From an uncultured Prevotellaceae bacterium (GTDB lineage Bacteria > Bacteroidota > Bacteroidia > Bacteroidales > Bacteroidaceae), in contig OMXX01000018.1 in the NCBI GenBank assembly GCA_900315105.1, forward strand, positions 1 through 64,000: 64,000 nucleotides of DNA, read 5' to 3'. Positions 19,295 to 28,100 of the stretch are shown here, in pieces. Made by a program: the position numbers and the translations under genes. Under the pieces are notes generated by a model. The model searched no databases. It was given only the letters and a program-made list of their open reading frames with translations, and was not told where the DNA came from. Every line of letters starts with the position of its first letter. The first letter of the stretch is position 1.

Positions 19295-20239
19295 TTAAAG
19301 TTCAATGGCATATGAGTCTCCGACTCCGTGTGTAGTTACGAAAAACATATCATTCCATAAGTTAATCGATTGTGGTTCAACGTCAATTATCCCATTAAGA
19401 TTGTATGTTGTGTCCACACACTGGTGTGGTACATTTATTATTTTTATTTGGTTAATAGTATTGTCTCCTTTTTTCCTACTCTGTCCGTATATAGAATAAA
19501 TGGAATCTCCATTCTTGAACGCACCTTGAAAGTCTGATTCTGCAAAAACATAACTTGTGTTAAATACAAAACTATCTATAACATCTTCCATCGTCACAAT
19601 AACATTCTCTTCAGCCAAAGGAATTATCCTTAAGTGCAAGATATATTCAGATGTGCTTGATATTCCTTCTATATACATAAAACCTTTTTCATCAACGATA
19701 AATGCCTGCCCAATTGCATTCATTTCTTTTGCTATAGATGAAATATCGATTCTCTGTAGAACAGTTACCGAATTCAATGTGACTTTCAAAACAAACACAT
19801 CGTTTTTCCCATCTGTCACATAAATATAAGGGAATTCTTCACCTTCATTTTGTGCATGCGTAAAAACAGCATTATTGAAATAAGGATTCTCTATGCTTTG
19901 CCATGTAGAACTTGGCATCGCCATAAACCTAATGAGAGTTGCATCCTCAAAGGAGTCAAAGAGTATATATATACCCAACACCCCGCCCAGATAAAACTGA
20001 AACAGATAATTATCATGTATGCAAGCTCCTTGTGCAGAACCCCATCCCCCCGCTCGGAAATCGACATTAAGGCTCTTGAAATAATCATTTGTAAGAAAGG
20101 AATATACTCCTCCAATTTTCCATACCCTTACCGCTTTAGTAGAATCTACATCATCTATGGACGCATCGGGCTTACATGAGACTACTATAAGCGCACAAGC
20201 CAAGAATATGCATAATAATGATATGCTTTTCCTAACCAT
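19295..20239 (-). CDS. Lipoprotein, possible beta-propeller, unknown function
   Basis: 314 residues from the ATG at 20239, which gives a signal peptide ending in a lipobox (ALIVVSC); the longer frame begins with TTG and gives no better start. The mature part is rich in Trp/Tyr/Phe beta-strand-like segments spaced irregularly (VWKIGGVYSF, GGWGSAQGAC, FPYIYVTDGKNDVFVLKV), suggesting a beta-propeller. Probably anchored in the outer or inner membrane. It overlaps the wzx start region slightly. I do not recognise a family, and a lipoprotein in the middle of glycosyltransferase genes is unusual. Confidence 0.6.
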   Translation of the reverse strand: MVRKSISLLCIFLACALIVVSCKPDASIDDVDSTKAVRVWKIGGVYSFLTNDYFKSLNVDFRAGGWGSAQGACIHDNYLFQFYLGGVLGIYILFDSFEDATLIRFMAMPSSTWQSIENPYFNNAVFTHAQNEGEEFPYIYVTDGKNDVFVLKVTLNSVTVLQRIDISSIAKEMNAIGQAFIVDEKGFMYIEGISSTSEYILHLRIIPLAEENVIVTMEDVIDSFVFNTSYVFAESDFQGAFKNGDSIYSIYGQSRKKGDNTINQIKIINVPHQCVDTTYNLNGIIDVEPQSINLWNDMFFVTTHGVGDSYAIEL

Positions 20240-20292
20240 AACCCCATCGCCCTGCAAAAGTCAAATTATCATTCTATAGCAAGTTTATTATT

Positions 20293-20327
20293 GACCACTC
20301 AGGATAAGTTATAAGTCCTGAGTGGTC
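20293..20327 (-). terminator. Strong intra-operon hairpin (12-bp stem)
   Basis: A perfect inverted repeat: GACCACTCAGGA at 20293-20304 pairs with TCCTGAGTGGTC at 20316-20327, loop 11 nt. It lies between the nucleotidyltransferase/SHMT fusion and the lipoprotein gene, on the transcribed strand. There is no strong U-tract, so it may act as an attenuator, RNA-processing site or weak terminator inside the operon. Confidence 0.6.
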
Positions 20328-20343
20328 AGATAAGCTATTATAA

Positions 20344-22749
20344 TTACTTCATCAATTCTCTGAATCTTTCTACTACCTCATCAGGGAATGCAAATTGAAT
20401 TTTCTTGGGAGGAAGAGTAGCAATCATTTTGCGCACTTCTTCTACATTAACATCCTTATGAGTTAGTTTCTCTAATATCGCAGCAATAGTATCTAAAGCT
20501 TCATCGTTCCAATTGTAACGTGCAATCTCCTGAGTGCCCAGGCGAATACCGTAATCATGGAACAGGGTTTTATGCTTTTTGTTGAGTGTTACTTTGCATT
20601 TATATGCATTATCATAAATTTGATCCATCACTTCCTTAGTTGTATAGAAGAATACCTGATGCGTCTGAGAAACATGTCCATCAAATTCTCCCACCTCAAA
20701 ACCATAATCACGGAGTTTCTTCCCAAGATAATTAGAGCAGTGAACCATATGGCTCATATATGCCGCTCCATATTGTTCGAATTCGATAAGGGCAAACAAG
20801 AGACATATCTTCTGGTGCATCTGAGGATGCCGTGTAAGAGTAGGATTAATCATCTTCTCCAACTTGTCGTGGAGGTACTTCTCATTTGTCATGATAATAC
20901 CAGAGGCCGGACCGGGGAACGTCTTATGAGTTCCAGCAAGCATAATGAGATTTGATTTAGTCTTCATTGGATTGGGGGCCAAACCTCCAGCAATAAGACC
21001 CATCACCTGGCTACAGTCGTACATTAAAATACAATTCGTTGTATCAATCTGCTCAACATCGGGCACCTTGACTAAATCAGAAGGACAAAGAAGAACATAC
21101 TTAATGCCTTCTTCTTTAACTTGTGCGTTTAACTTGTCATAATCAAGGTCATTAATAGCAAAATTATACGGAGCGGTAACAACCTTTTGTCCTATACGTT
21201 CGAGAACGGGTTTTACAGATGCGTGACCGCCTGCACTCTTGTCAAGAATCATAATAGTCTCACCTGGTTCGCAAATACATTTTGCCACCATATCTATTGT
21301 ATGCATGCCTGTAAAAGGTCGAGGGTCAGTGTATTTTGCCCCAAACAAGCGTTCACATACTTTTGATATCTCTTCGTAATAAGGGAACAACTTCTCGCAA
21401 CCAATGAAATTGTCATCCATATTAAAAGAATAGGTGTTATTCATGATATATCTCTCTTGGAATCCATAACTTAATGGAAGGTCCGCAAAAGGTGATATCA
21501 CATTCTCAGCGGCACACAAAGGCAAGGCTTCCTCATGATATTCTTTGAAATCCTTTGAGTAATTATACAAATTATCTAGAATTTCTTTTACGTTGACATC
21601 ATAACCGCCATTGATCTTAATATCTCTATCCATTTTATAAAGCTTTATTTCTTCATTTTCAAAATCACGTATCTGATAATACACACGTCCCTGATATGTT
21701 ATTCTGTCTTTTGATTCAGGCTGCACATCACAAACATACACTTCTCCTCGACATCTAAATTTAAACAGAGTAGATTTAATCTTTCGCAAAGATTCTAATC
21801 CCACAATATTACTCTCATCAACAGCAAGAAGCTTGCAAAGTTTCTTCATTACACGAGAGCCAGAATCATGAAGATAGTTGGTATCAAATTGGCGAAGTTC
21901 TTCCAAAGAATCGAATTCGTGGATAACATCATCATCACAACGTTTAGCATACATATAAAGTTCAGAGAGATGCTCATCCTGAATATCAGCCCAAAATTTA
22001 TTGGCAGTTTCAGGCTTATCGAACTCTTCTTTAATATAGCCAATCATTTTCTTTGAGAATTCCTCAGAAAAGAAAGCGTGGCCCAAGGTAACCCATATGT
22101 CATAACATTTGTCGCCATAAAAAGTCTCTATAATTCTATCATCGCTATCAGTCACAATACCACGTTCCGCAGTCTTTCCGGGTATGTATGTAGTACAATA
22201 ATAAGAATCGTAGGCATAGGTCTGAAAAATATTCTCTGTGAAATACAGGTCAGAAGAAGTGACAATTGTATTCTTTAGGAAATCACGTGCGGCGTAAATG
22301 CTAGCATGATTGTTTCGTGTCTGATAATCATCTGCTACAATTAATTTCACACCGTACTTTTCTTTCAAGAACTCAAACTCTTCCTTCATGTAGCCTACAA
22401 CAACCGCGATGCTTGTAATTCCTTTCTCATTAAGTTGGCGAATCTGTCTTTCAATTAGAGTTTCCCCTTTAACAGAGAGCAGCCCTTTGGGCTTGTCAAA
22501 ATTAAGAGGAACAAATCTTGCAGACATGCCTGCTGCAAGTATAAGAGCATTGTCGATTCTATGTTTATCCAGAATCTCCATGCCCTTAGTTGTAACTTTA
22601 GTGCCTTTAACTAGCCCCTTGGTAACAAGAGAATTATAGGCAACCTTTACCGAGTCCCCGTCTTTATAGAGGGTTCGTGCGATTCCTGCCAAATCGGCAT
22701 TCTCGTTTTCCTTAAAAAGTCTAAGGATTTCAAATTCTAATTTGTTCAT
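20344..22749 (-). CDS. Three-domain fusion: winged helix, LicC-like nucleotidyltransferase, SHMT-like PLP enzyme
   Basis: 801 residues. Residues 1-66 look like a MarR-type winged helix. Residues about 67-290 are a sugar/choline-phosphate-type nucleotidyltransferase (LILAAGMSARFVPLNF, then DKPKGLL). After a ~100-residue linker, residues about 400-801 are a fold-type I PLP domain of serine hydroxymethyltransferase type, with the PLP lysine K609 in AGTHKTFPGP and the GIRLGTQE motif near the C-terminus. The wHTH-LicC portion resembles cytidylyltransferases that activate phosphocholine or phosphonates. The SHMT-like half may make or use a beta-hydroxy amino acid. The product and its use by the TagF-like enzyme downstream are inference. 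Confidence 0.8.
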   Translation of the reverse strand: MNKLEFEILRLFKENENADLAGIARTLYKDGDSVKVAYNSLVTKGLVKGTKVTTKGMEILDKHRIDNALILAAGMSARFVPLNFDKPKGLLSVKGETLIERQIRQLNEKGITSIAVVVGYMKEEFEFLKEKYGVKLIVADDYQTRNNHASIYAARDFLKNTIVTSSDLYFTENIFQTYAYDSYYCTTYIPGKTAERGIVTDSDDRIIETFYGDKCYDIWVTLGHAFFSEEFSKKMIGYIKEEFDKPETANKFWADIQDEHLSELYMYAKRCDDDVIHEFDSLEELRQFDTNYLHDSGSRVMKKLCKLLAVDESNIVGLESLRKIKSTLFKFRCRGEVYVCDVQPESKDRITYQGRVYYQIRDFENEEIKLYKMDRDIKINGGYDVNVKEILDNLYNYSKDFKEYHEEALPLCAAENVISPFADLPLSYGFQERYIMNNTYSFNMDDNFIGCEKLFPYYEEISKVCERLFGAKYTDPRPFTGMHTIDMVAKCICEPGETIMILDKSAGGHASVKPVLERIGQKVVTAPYNFAINDLDYDKLNAQVKEEGIKYVLLCPSDLVKVPDVEQIDTTNCILMYDCSQVMGLIAGGLAPNPMKTKSNLIMLAGTHKTFPGPASGIIMTNEKYLHDKLEKMINPTLTRHPQMHQKICLLFALIEFEQYGAAYMSHMVHCSNYLGKKLRDYGFEVGEFDGHVSQTHQVFFYTTKEVMDQIYDNAYKCKVTLNKKHKTLFHDYGIRLGTQEIARYNWNDEALDTIAAILEKLTHKDVNVEEVRKMIATLPPKKIQFAFPDEVVERFRELMK

Positions 22750-22829
22750 TTAGGATACAATATTAAGAAATTAATAATTTGATTATCGACACATTATTTA
22801 TGATAATAAAGAACTGTGATACGGAGGTG

Positions 22830-23240
22830 TCATATTATTTTTGAGAGCTCTATTATCTGTATATTTTCAAACATATTATTGTTATTATAATCCACACATA
22901 CACATCGTCCCTGAACATTCTCACGGAACGCCTCAATCTTCCTAACCTCACTATCAATCGTGTTCTTTTCATCGTGATGACTGCGGAAGAACAACATCAC
23001 CTTGGCCCCCGTCTGGATAGCGGCTACCACCTTCAACTCATCCACATAATTGTCAATGGCAAAGATGTAGATGTCGGGCGTAATGTCCCTATAGTTGCTG
23101 GGGATGGTAAGAAACGCCACTCCTTGCTTCTCCCCTTCCTCTATATTCCACCGGAGAATCACCTCCCGTGCTATATGCTCCTCCTCCAGTGCTACACCAG
23201 AAGAAGGAATGCTTACTGTATATACTTTTGCGTTGAACAT
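22830..23240 (-). CDS. Small protein resembling the N-terminal TIR-like domain of DUF4062/STAND proteins
   Basis: 136 residues. It opens with a beta-strand and a long helix pattern (KVYTVSIPSSG, then EEEHIAREVILRWN), continues with VAFLTIPSN and PDIYIFAIDN, and ends with alternating strands. That order resembles compact TIR/DUF4062-like domains, but no catalytic residue set is certain. It stands alone between manC and the large fusion gene, with 40-80 nt spacers. Not recognised beyond this resemblance. Confidence 0.5.
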   Translation of the reverse strand: MFNAKVYTVSIPSSGVALEEEHIAREVILRWNIEEGEKQGVAFLTIPSNYRDITPDIYIFAIDNYVDELKVVAAIQTGAKVMLFFRSHHDEKNTIDSEVRKIEAFRENVQGRCVCVDYNNNNMFENIQIIELSKII

Positions 23241-23281
23241 ATTATTGAACCTTCCCTATTGTGATACGATTCAAAATCAAA

Positions 23282-24313
23282 CTAATCAGTTGAGAAATCA
23301 CGTATTCTTTGCTCTTCACTTCGTCTGCACACCAAGAACTGGCCGTTCCTCTCGCTCACAATATAACCATCAAGGCCTTGAAGAACAACCTTCTTGGCAT
23401 CCTCTGCGTGAACCACACAGTTTGTACATTCGTACATCTTAACGTTGCCAACTGCACCATTGTTATTCTTATCCTTTTGCAACTTGTCATGCAACGAAGC
23501 CCAATTGCCAAGGTCGCTCCAACCAAAGTCAGCAGGGTGGGTGTAAACCAGATTGTCTGCACTTGCAGGCTCCATTACGGCAAAGTCAATGGAAATTTTT
23601 TCGCATCGCGGGAAGACACCAACCACATCACCAGTAGCTGCAATCTTTTCCATATCCGCAGCTATGTTGGGTTTATATTTGGTAATACAATCCGTTATAG
23701 TATCTATGTTCCAAACAAAGATGCCTGCATTCCATAGATAATTGCCGGCTTTTAGGTATTTTTCTGCCGTTTCGTGATCTGGTTTTTCCTTGAAAGCTTC
23801 CACACCACAGATTTCACCTTCAACAGCATCCTTTGCCTCCACATAGCCATAGCCTGTTTCTGGGCGTGAGGGCTTGATGCCAATGGTTACTATAGCATTT
23901 TTCTTTTCAGTAAAAGCAAGTGCATTGCTAATTACCCTGCGGAACTTTTCTGGATTCATTACCACAGCATCAGCTGGTGTTACCACCACATTAGCAGTAG
24001 GATCTTCCTTCTTGATGCTCCAGCAAGCCCAGGCTATGCAAGGAGCGGTATTGCGAGCAGCGGGTTCTGCAAGAATATGCTCAGCAGGTATGTCGGGCAA
24101 CTGCTGCTTTACAATATCTACATACTTGGCATTGGTTACAACCCAGAAGTTTTGCATTGGACAAATGCCTTTAAAGCGGTCAACTGTTAGTTGTATCAAA
24201 GTACGTCCACAGCCCAATATATCAATGAACTGCTTCGGATATTCAGGAGTGCTCAGTGGCCAGAAACGACTACCAACTCCACCGGCCATAATTACTATGT
24301 GGTTATTGCTCAT
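23282..24313 (-). CDS. manC: Mannose-1-phosphate guanylyltransferase
   Basis: 343 residues from the ATG at 24313 (MSNNHIVIMAGG); the longer frame starts with TTG. The signature AGGVGSRFWPLSTPEYPKQF and the later VEAFKEKPD are typical. This is the short form, without a fused isomerase; the isomerase is the separate gene at 25.6 kb. It makes GDP-mannose from mannose 1-phosphate and GTP, the precursor for gmd and fcl just upstream. Confidence 0.93.
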   Translation of the reverse strand: MSNNHIVIMAGGVGSRFWPLSTPEYPKQFIDILGCGRTLIQLTVDRFKGICPMQNFWVVTNAKYVDIVKQQLPDIPAEHILAEPAARNTAPCIAWACWSIKKEDPTANVVVTPADAVVMNPEKFRRVISNALAFTEKKNAIVTIGIKPSRPETGYGYVEAKDAVEGEICGVEAFKEKPDHETAEKYLKAGNYLWNAGIFVWNIDTITDCITKYKPNIAADMEKIAATGDVVGVFPRCEKISIDFAVMEPASADNLVYTHPADFGWSDLGNWASLHDKLQKDKNNNGAVGNVKMYECTNCVVHAEDAKKVVLQGLDGYIVSERNGQFLVCRRSEEQRIRDFSTD

Positions 24314-24344
24314 TATATTTTGCAATTCTATTATTTATAAAAGC

Positions 24345-24408
24345 GGGGCAAGATTATCAGGTTATTGAACCTTTTGTCTTATGAGAGACCCTGACAAGAA
24401 CCTGCCCC
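24345..24408 (-). promoter_or_regulatory. Long imperfect hairpin between fcl and manC
   Basis: GGGGCA at 24345-24350 pairs with TGCCCC at 24403-24408, TCAGG at 24357-24361 with CCTGA at 24390-24394, and an inner GGTT-ATTG-AACC hairpin lies at 24360-24371. The transcript of the minus strand would fold it just upstream of manC. It could act as an attenuator or as an RNA-stability element in the operon. Confidence 0.5.
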
Positions 24409-24457
24409 TTTCATAACGATTTTTTATATAGTGTCTCGCGACATTTCTTAATTGTAT

Positions 24458-25636
24458 TTAGCTTGCACCCTCCAAACTTTGTTTGTACCATCCGAAAAGC
24501 TTTGCTACACCGTCTTCGATTTCCACCTTATGCGTCCAACCCAGAGAGTGCAACTTGGATACATCAATCAGTTTGCGCATAGTACCATCAGGCTTGTTGG
24601 CATCAAAGGCTACTTCACCATCAAAGCCTACGGCCTTGACAACGAGCTGGGAGAGCTCACGGATGGTGAGTTCCTTGCCGGTGCCCACGTTGATGTGGCA
24701 GTTGCGGATCTCGCCCAGGCTGGGAATGGCCCCTCCACGACCTGCGCTATGGTTTCTATCCACTGCGCCATCCGTACTAGCTCCATAATGTACAGAACTG
24801 TATTTCTCAATGCCAATGACATCTTTGAAATCAACATTCAGTAGCACATGAACTGATGCATCAGCCATATCCTCGCTCCAAAGAAACTCGCGGAGGGGTG
24901 TGCCGGTGCCCCAGAGGGTCACCTTATTGTCCTCTATGCCGTACTTTGCAAGTACCTTTAGAATGTCTTCCTTAGAAGCATCGCCATTCACGCCCTCTAC
25001 AGGTCGTTTATTTAGGTCAATTGCTATCTTCTCCCAATTTCCGTCGTGTACCAACTTCGCTAGATATATCTTGCGCATCATAGCGGGCATCACGTGACTG
25101 TTCTCCAGATGGAAGTTGTCGTTAGGGCCATAGAGGTTGGTGGGCATCACGGCAATGTAGTTGGTGCCGTACTGCAGATTGTAACTCTCACACATCTTCA
25201 GGCCTGCTATCTTAGCAATGGCATACTCCTCGTTGGTGTATTCCAGCGGGCTGGTCAGGAGGCAGTCCTCCTTCATAGGCTGGGGTGCATTCTTGGGATA
25301 GATGCAGGTGCTGCCCAGGAAGAGCAGTTTCTTCACGCCATGGGCGTAGGATTCACTGATCACGTTGCACTGAATCTTCATATTCATCATGATGAAGTCT
25401 GCACGATACAGTGAATTTGCCATAATGCCACCCACAAAGGCAGCGGCCAGCACCACGGCATCGGGCTGCTCCTCATCAAAGAACTTCTTGACAGCATACT
25501 GGTCTGTCAAATCCAGCTCCTTGTGGCTTCGGCCAACAAGGTTGGTGTAACCACGCTGTAGCAGATTATTCCAAATAGCAGAACCAACAAGGCCGTTGTG
25601 GCCTGCTACATATATTTTAGATGATTTGTCCAACAT
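24458..25636 (-). CDS. fcl: GDP-L-fucose synthase (GDP-4-keto-6-deoxymannose 3,5-epimerase-reductase)
   Basis: 392 residues with the SDR motif GHNGLVGSAI, the catalytic YxxxK (YAIAK) and the family's FLGSTCIYPK. It converts the gmd product to GDP-L-fucose using NADPH. Compared with the usual ~310-360-residue enzymes it has extra sequence around residues 275-310 (SSVHYGASTDGAVDRNHSAG region) before the NVGTGKELTIREL block. This may be clade-specific and is not clearly repeat-derived. It follows the PMI gene by 7 nt. Confidence 0.93.
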   Translation of the reverse strand: MLDKSSKIYVAGHNGLVGSAIWNNLLQRGYTNLVGRSHKELDLTDQYAVKKFFDEEQPDAVVLAAAFVGGIMANSLYRADFIMMNMKIQCNVISESYAHGVKKLLFLGSTCIYPKNAPQPMKEDCLLTSPLEYTNEEYAIAKIAGLKMCESYNLQYGTNYIAVMPTNLYGPNDNFHLENSHVMPAMMRKIYLAKLVHDGNWEKIAIDLNKRPVEGVNGDASKEDILKVLAKYGIEDNKVTLWGTGTPLREFLWSEDMADASVHVLLNVDFKDVIGIEKYSSVHYGASTDGAVDRNHSAGRGGAIPSLGEIRNCHINVGTGKELTIRELSQLVVKAVGFDGEVAFDANKPDGTMRKLIDVSKLHSLGWTHKVEIEDGVAKLFGWYKQSLEGAS

Positions 25637-25643
25637 ATAAATA

Positions 25644-26966
25644 TTAATTTGAAAAAAGATGGAAGAAGTCCTTTACGGTTTTTCCAATAGACTTCTTGTT
25701 GTTAATGAATGCCTCCATGATCTTTGCAGAGCCATGGGCAGGAATTAGTTCATAATCAGCAATTGCTGCTGGTATGAGACAAGATGACTCGGCAGGCACA
25801 AGCACTTCATCCCCTGTGGCACGCACTCGGATGGTGAACGGTTCCCCAATATTCATAATGATAATGAAAGAGTCGTATTTTATCATATTCCTATGAAAGG
25901 GCTCATTGGTCTCCACTATCTTGATGCTGAAAAATGGGGTATTCAGAACTTCATTGGCTTCGCCAATATTCTCTTCATGCTGTGTCTTATATTCCGGATA
26001 GACAGTATAGTCGATAGCCTTTGCCGCCAGTTCGGTATGCAACTCACGTGGTTTGCCATCAAGTCCAGGACGGTTATAGTCAAAAATACGATAGGTAACA
26101 TCAGACGACTGCTGTATCTCTGCCAATTTAATGCCTCCGCAAATCGCGTGAACTCTACCGGATGGGAGATAGAACACATCGCCTTTGTGTACCTCATGTT
26201 TTGCGAGAACATCCGTTATGGTACCTTTAGCGACACGTTCCTTGTATTGTTCTGGAGTAATGTATTCCTTAAATCCCGCATAGAGGAATGCTCCCGGCTC
26301 AGCATCAAGGATATACCACATCTCTGATTTGCCGAATTTGTTATGTTCGCGCTTGGCCATCTCGTCATTGGGATGTACCTGTATGGAGAGATCTTGATGG
26401 GCATCTATGATTTTTGCCAGAAGCGGTAGCTGATTGTTATACTTGATTGCGGTCTGCCGTCCAAGGATTTCTTCTGGTCTTCGTGATATAACCTCTGTCA
26501 GGTTGTAACGCGCCCATGTACCGTTTTCCACCTCAGACTCTGAATTCGGTACACCAGACACAGTCCAATCCTCTGTTCCCCATACAAGCGTCTTGCGATT
26601 CTGCTTGAAGAGCATAGGATAAAGTTTGTTGCGACTGGCCTCTATAACGCATCCGATTGTCATGATACGACTATTCGTAAGAGCACGCATTTCGTGACTA
26701 GTGCATTTCTCTACATATACAAAGGTATCCCTACTACAAATAGTCTTTTTACCATCAAGATAAACCTCCAACTCACCATCAAGGACATAGAAACCCTCTT
26801 GCATATCTGGATGCACATGGGCAGCAGCAATCTCACCTGCTTTAAGTTCTGTTACTGCTATCTGTGTGAGCGAGCAACCGGACTCATTGCTGGAGAGAAG
26901 AACTCGCTTCTGTCCAACTCCATGTGAAGTAGTGACAGGAGTTATGTCAGCAAGATGGCGTATCAC
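25644..26966 (-). CDS. manA: Cupin-mannose-6-phosphate isomerase (class I) fusion
   Basis: 440 residues. The first ~110 are a separate small cupin (AAHVHPDMQEGFYVLDGELEV). The remainder, from about 125, is a type I phosphomannose isomerase with the zinc-ligand region (SIQVHPNDEMAKREHNKFG, then EMWYILDAEPG) and PSGRVHAICGG. It converts fructose 6-phosphate to mannose 6-phosphate at the head of the GDP-mannose/GDP-fucose branch. The N-terminal cupin may bind a sugar or metal; its role is unknown. A phosphomannomutase is not in the window. Confidence 0.88.
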   Translation of the reverse strand: MIRHLADITPVTTSHGVGQKRVLLSSNESGCSLTQIAVTELKAGEIAAAHVHPDMQEGFYVLDGELEVYLDGKKTICSRDTFVYVEKCTSHEMRALTNSRIMTIGCVIEASRNKLYPMLFKQNRKTLVWGTEDWTVSGVPNSESEVENGTWARYNLTEVISRRPEEILGRQTAIKYNNQLPLLAKIIDAHQDLSIQVHPNDEMAKREHNKFGKSEMWYILDAEPGAFLYAGFKEYITPEQYKERVAKGTITDVLAKHEVHKGDVFYLPSGRVHAICGGIKLAEIQQSSDVTYRIFDYNRPGLDGKPRELHTELAAKAIDYTVYPEYKTQHEENIGEANEVLNTPFFSIKIVETNEPFHRNMIKYDSFIIIMNIGEPFTIRVRATGDEVLVPAESSCLIPAAIADYELIPAHGSAKIMEAFINNKKSIGKTVKDFFHLFSN

Positions 26967-26981
26967 GTTTTAAACGTTTTT

Positions 26982-28085
26982 TTACTTAACAATACCTTTC
27001 TCTAAGTACTCGGCAAGGTTAGTGCGCACCTTGGCAGCAGCTCCCTCAGCAGCGACCTTAGCTATATCATGCTCAACCATGATCTTCACCAACTCCTCAA
27101 AGCTTGTTTTGTTAGGGTTCCACTTCAGTTTGGCCTTGGCCTTGGTAGGGTCACCCCAAAGGTTCACCACGTCCGTAGGACGATAGAAATCTTCGCTAAC
27201 AGCGACAACGACCTTACCAATCAAGTTTTCAGGGCCTTTGACAACAATACCCTTTTCATTGATGCCTTCGCCCTCGAACTTCAATTCAATACCTGCATGT
27301 TTGAAAGCAAGTTCCGTGAATTCACGGACAGAGTGCTGTACACCAGTAGCAATCACGAAGTCCTCTGGTTTGTCCTGCTGAAGAATGAGCCACATACACT
27401 CCACATAGTCCTTGGCATAGCCCCAGTCACGCAGAGAATCCATGTTACCAAGGTACAGACAATCCTGTACACCTTGAGAAATACGTGCTGCTGCGAGAGT
27501 AATCTTACGGGTTACAAAGGTCTCACCACGACGTTCTGACTCATGGTTGAAGAGAATACCTGAGCAGCAGTACATGTTGTATGCCTCACGATATTCTTTC
27601 ACGATCCAGAAACCATACTGCTTTGCAACAGCGTATGGGCTATAGGGATGGAAAGGTGTGTTCTCGTTCTGGGGAACTTCCTCTACCTTGCCATAAAGCT
27701 CGGAGGTGCTGGCCTGATAGATACGGCAGGTCTTCTCCAAATGGCAGGCGCGCACGGCCTCGAGGATGCGAAGGACGCCCGTGGCATCGACATCGGCAGT
27801 AAACTCGGGGGAGTCGAAGCTGACCTGCACATGGCTCTGGGCAGCCAGATTATATATCTCATTAGGCTGTACCTTATCCACCACCTGTACCAGGCCCATG
27901 GAGTCACCCATGTCACCATAGTGCAAATGGAAGTGTGGTTGACCTTCGAGATGAGCTATACGCTCACGAAAATCTACCGACGAACGACGGATGATTCCGT
28001 GTACATCATATCCTTTTTCTAACAAGAACTCGGCCAGATAACTACCATCCTGACCAGTAACACCAGTAATTAATGCTGTTTTCAT
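26982..28085 (-). CDS. gmd: GDP-mannose 4,6-dehydratase
   Basis: 367 residues. The N-terminal [20 protein letters not shown] dinucleotide-binding motif, RRSS, and the catalytic [11 protein letters not shown] (YxxxK) with the upstream TSELYGK are all present. It converts GDP-mannose to GDP-4-keto-6-deoxymannose, the substrate of fcl. Length and motifs are normal; confidence in function is high. Confidence 0.95.
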   Translation of the reverse strand: MKTALITGVTGQDGSYLAEFLLEKGYDVHGIIRRSSVDFRERIAHLEGQPHFHLHYGDMGDSMGLVQVVDKVQPNEIYNLAAQSHVQVSFDSPEFTADVDATGVLRILEAVRACHLEKTCRIYQASTSELYGKVEEVPQNENTPFHPYSPYAVAKQYGFWIVKEYREAYNMYCCSGILFNHESERRGETFVTRKITLAAARISQGVQDCLYLGNMDSLRDWGYAKDYVECMWLILQQDKPEDFVIATGVQHSVREFTELAFKHAGIELKFEGEGINEKGIVVKGPENLIGKVVVAVSEDFYRPTDVVNLWGDPTKAKAKLKWNPNKTSFEELVKIMVEHDIAKVAAEGAAAKVRTNLAEYLEKGIVK

Positions 28086-28100
28086 TATATTGTTTTGATG

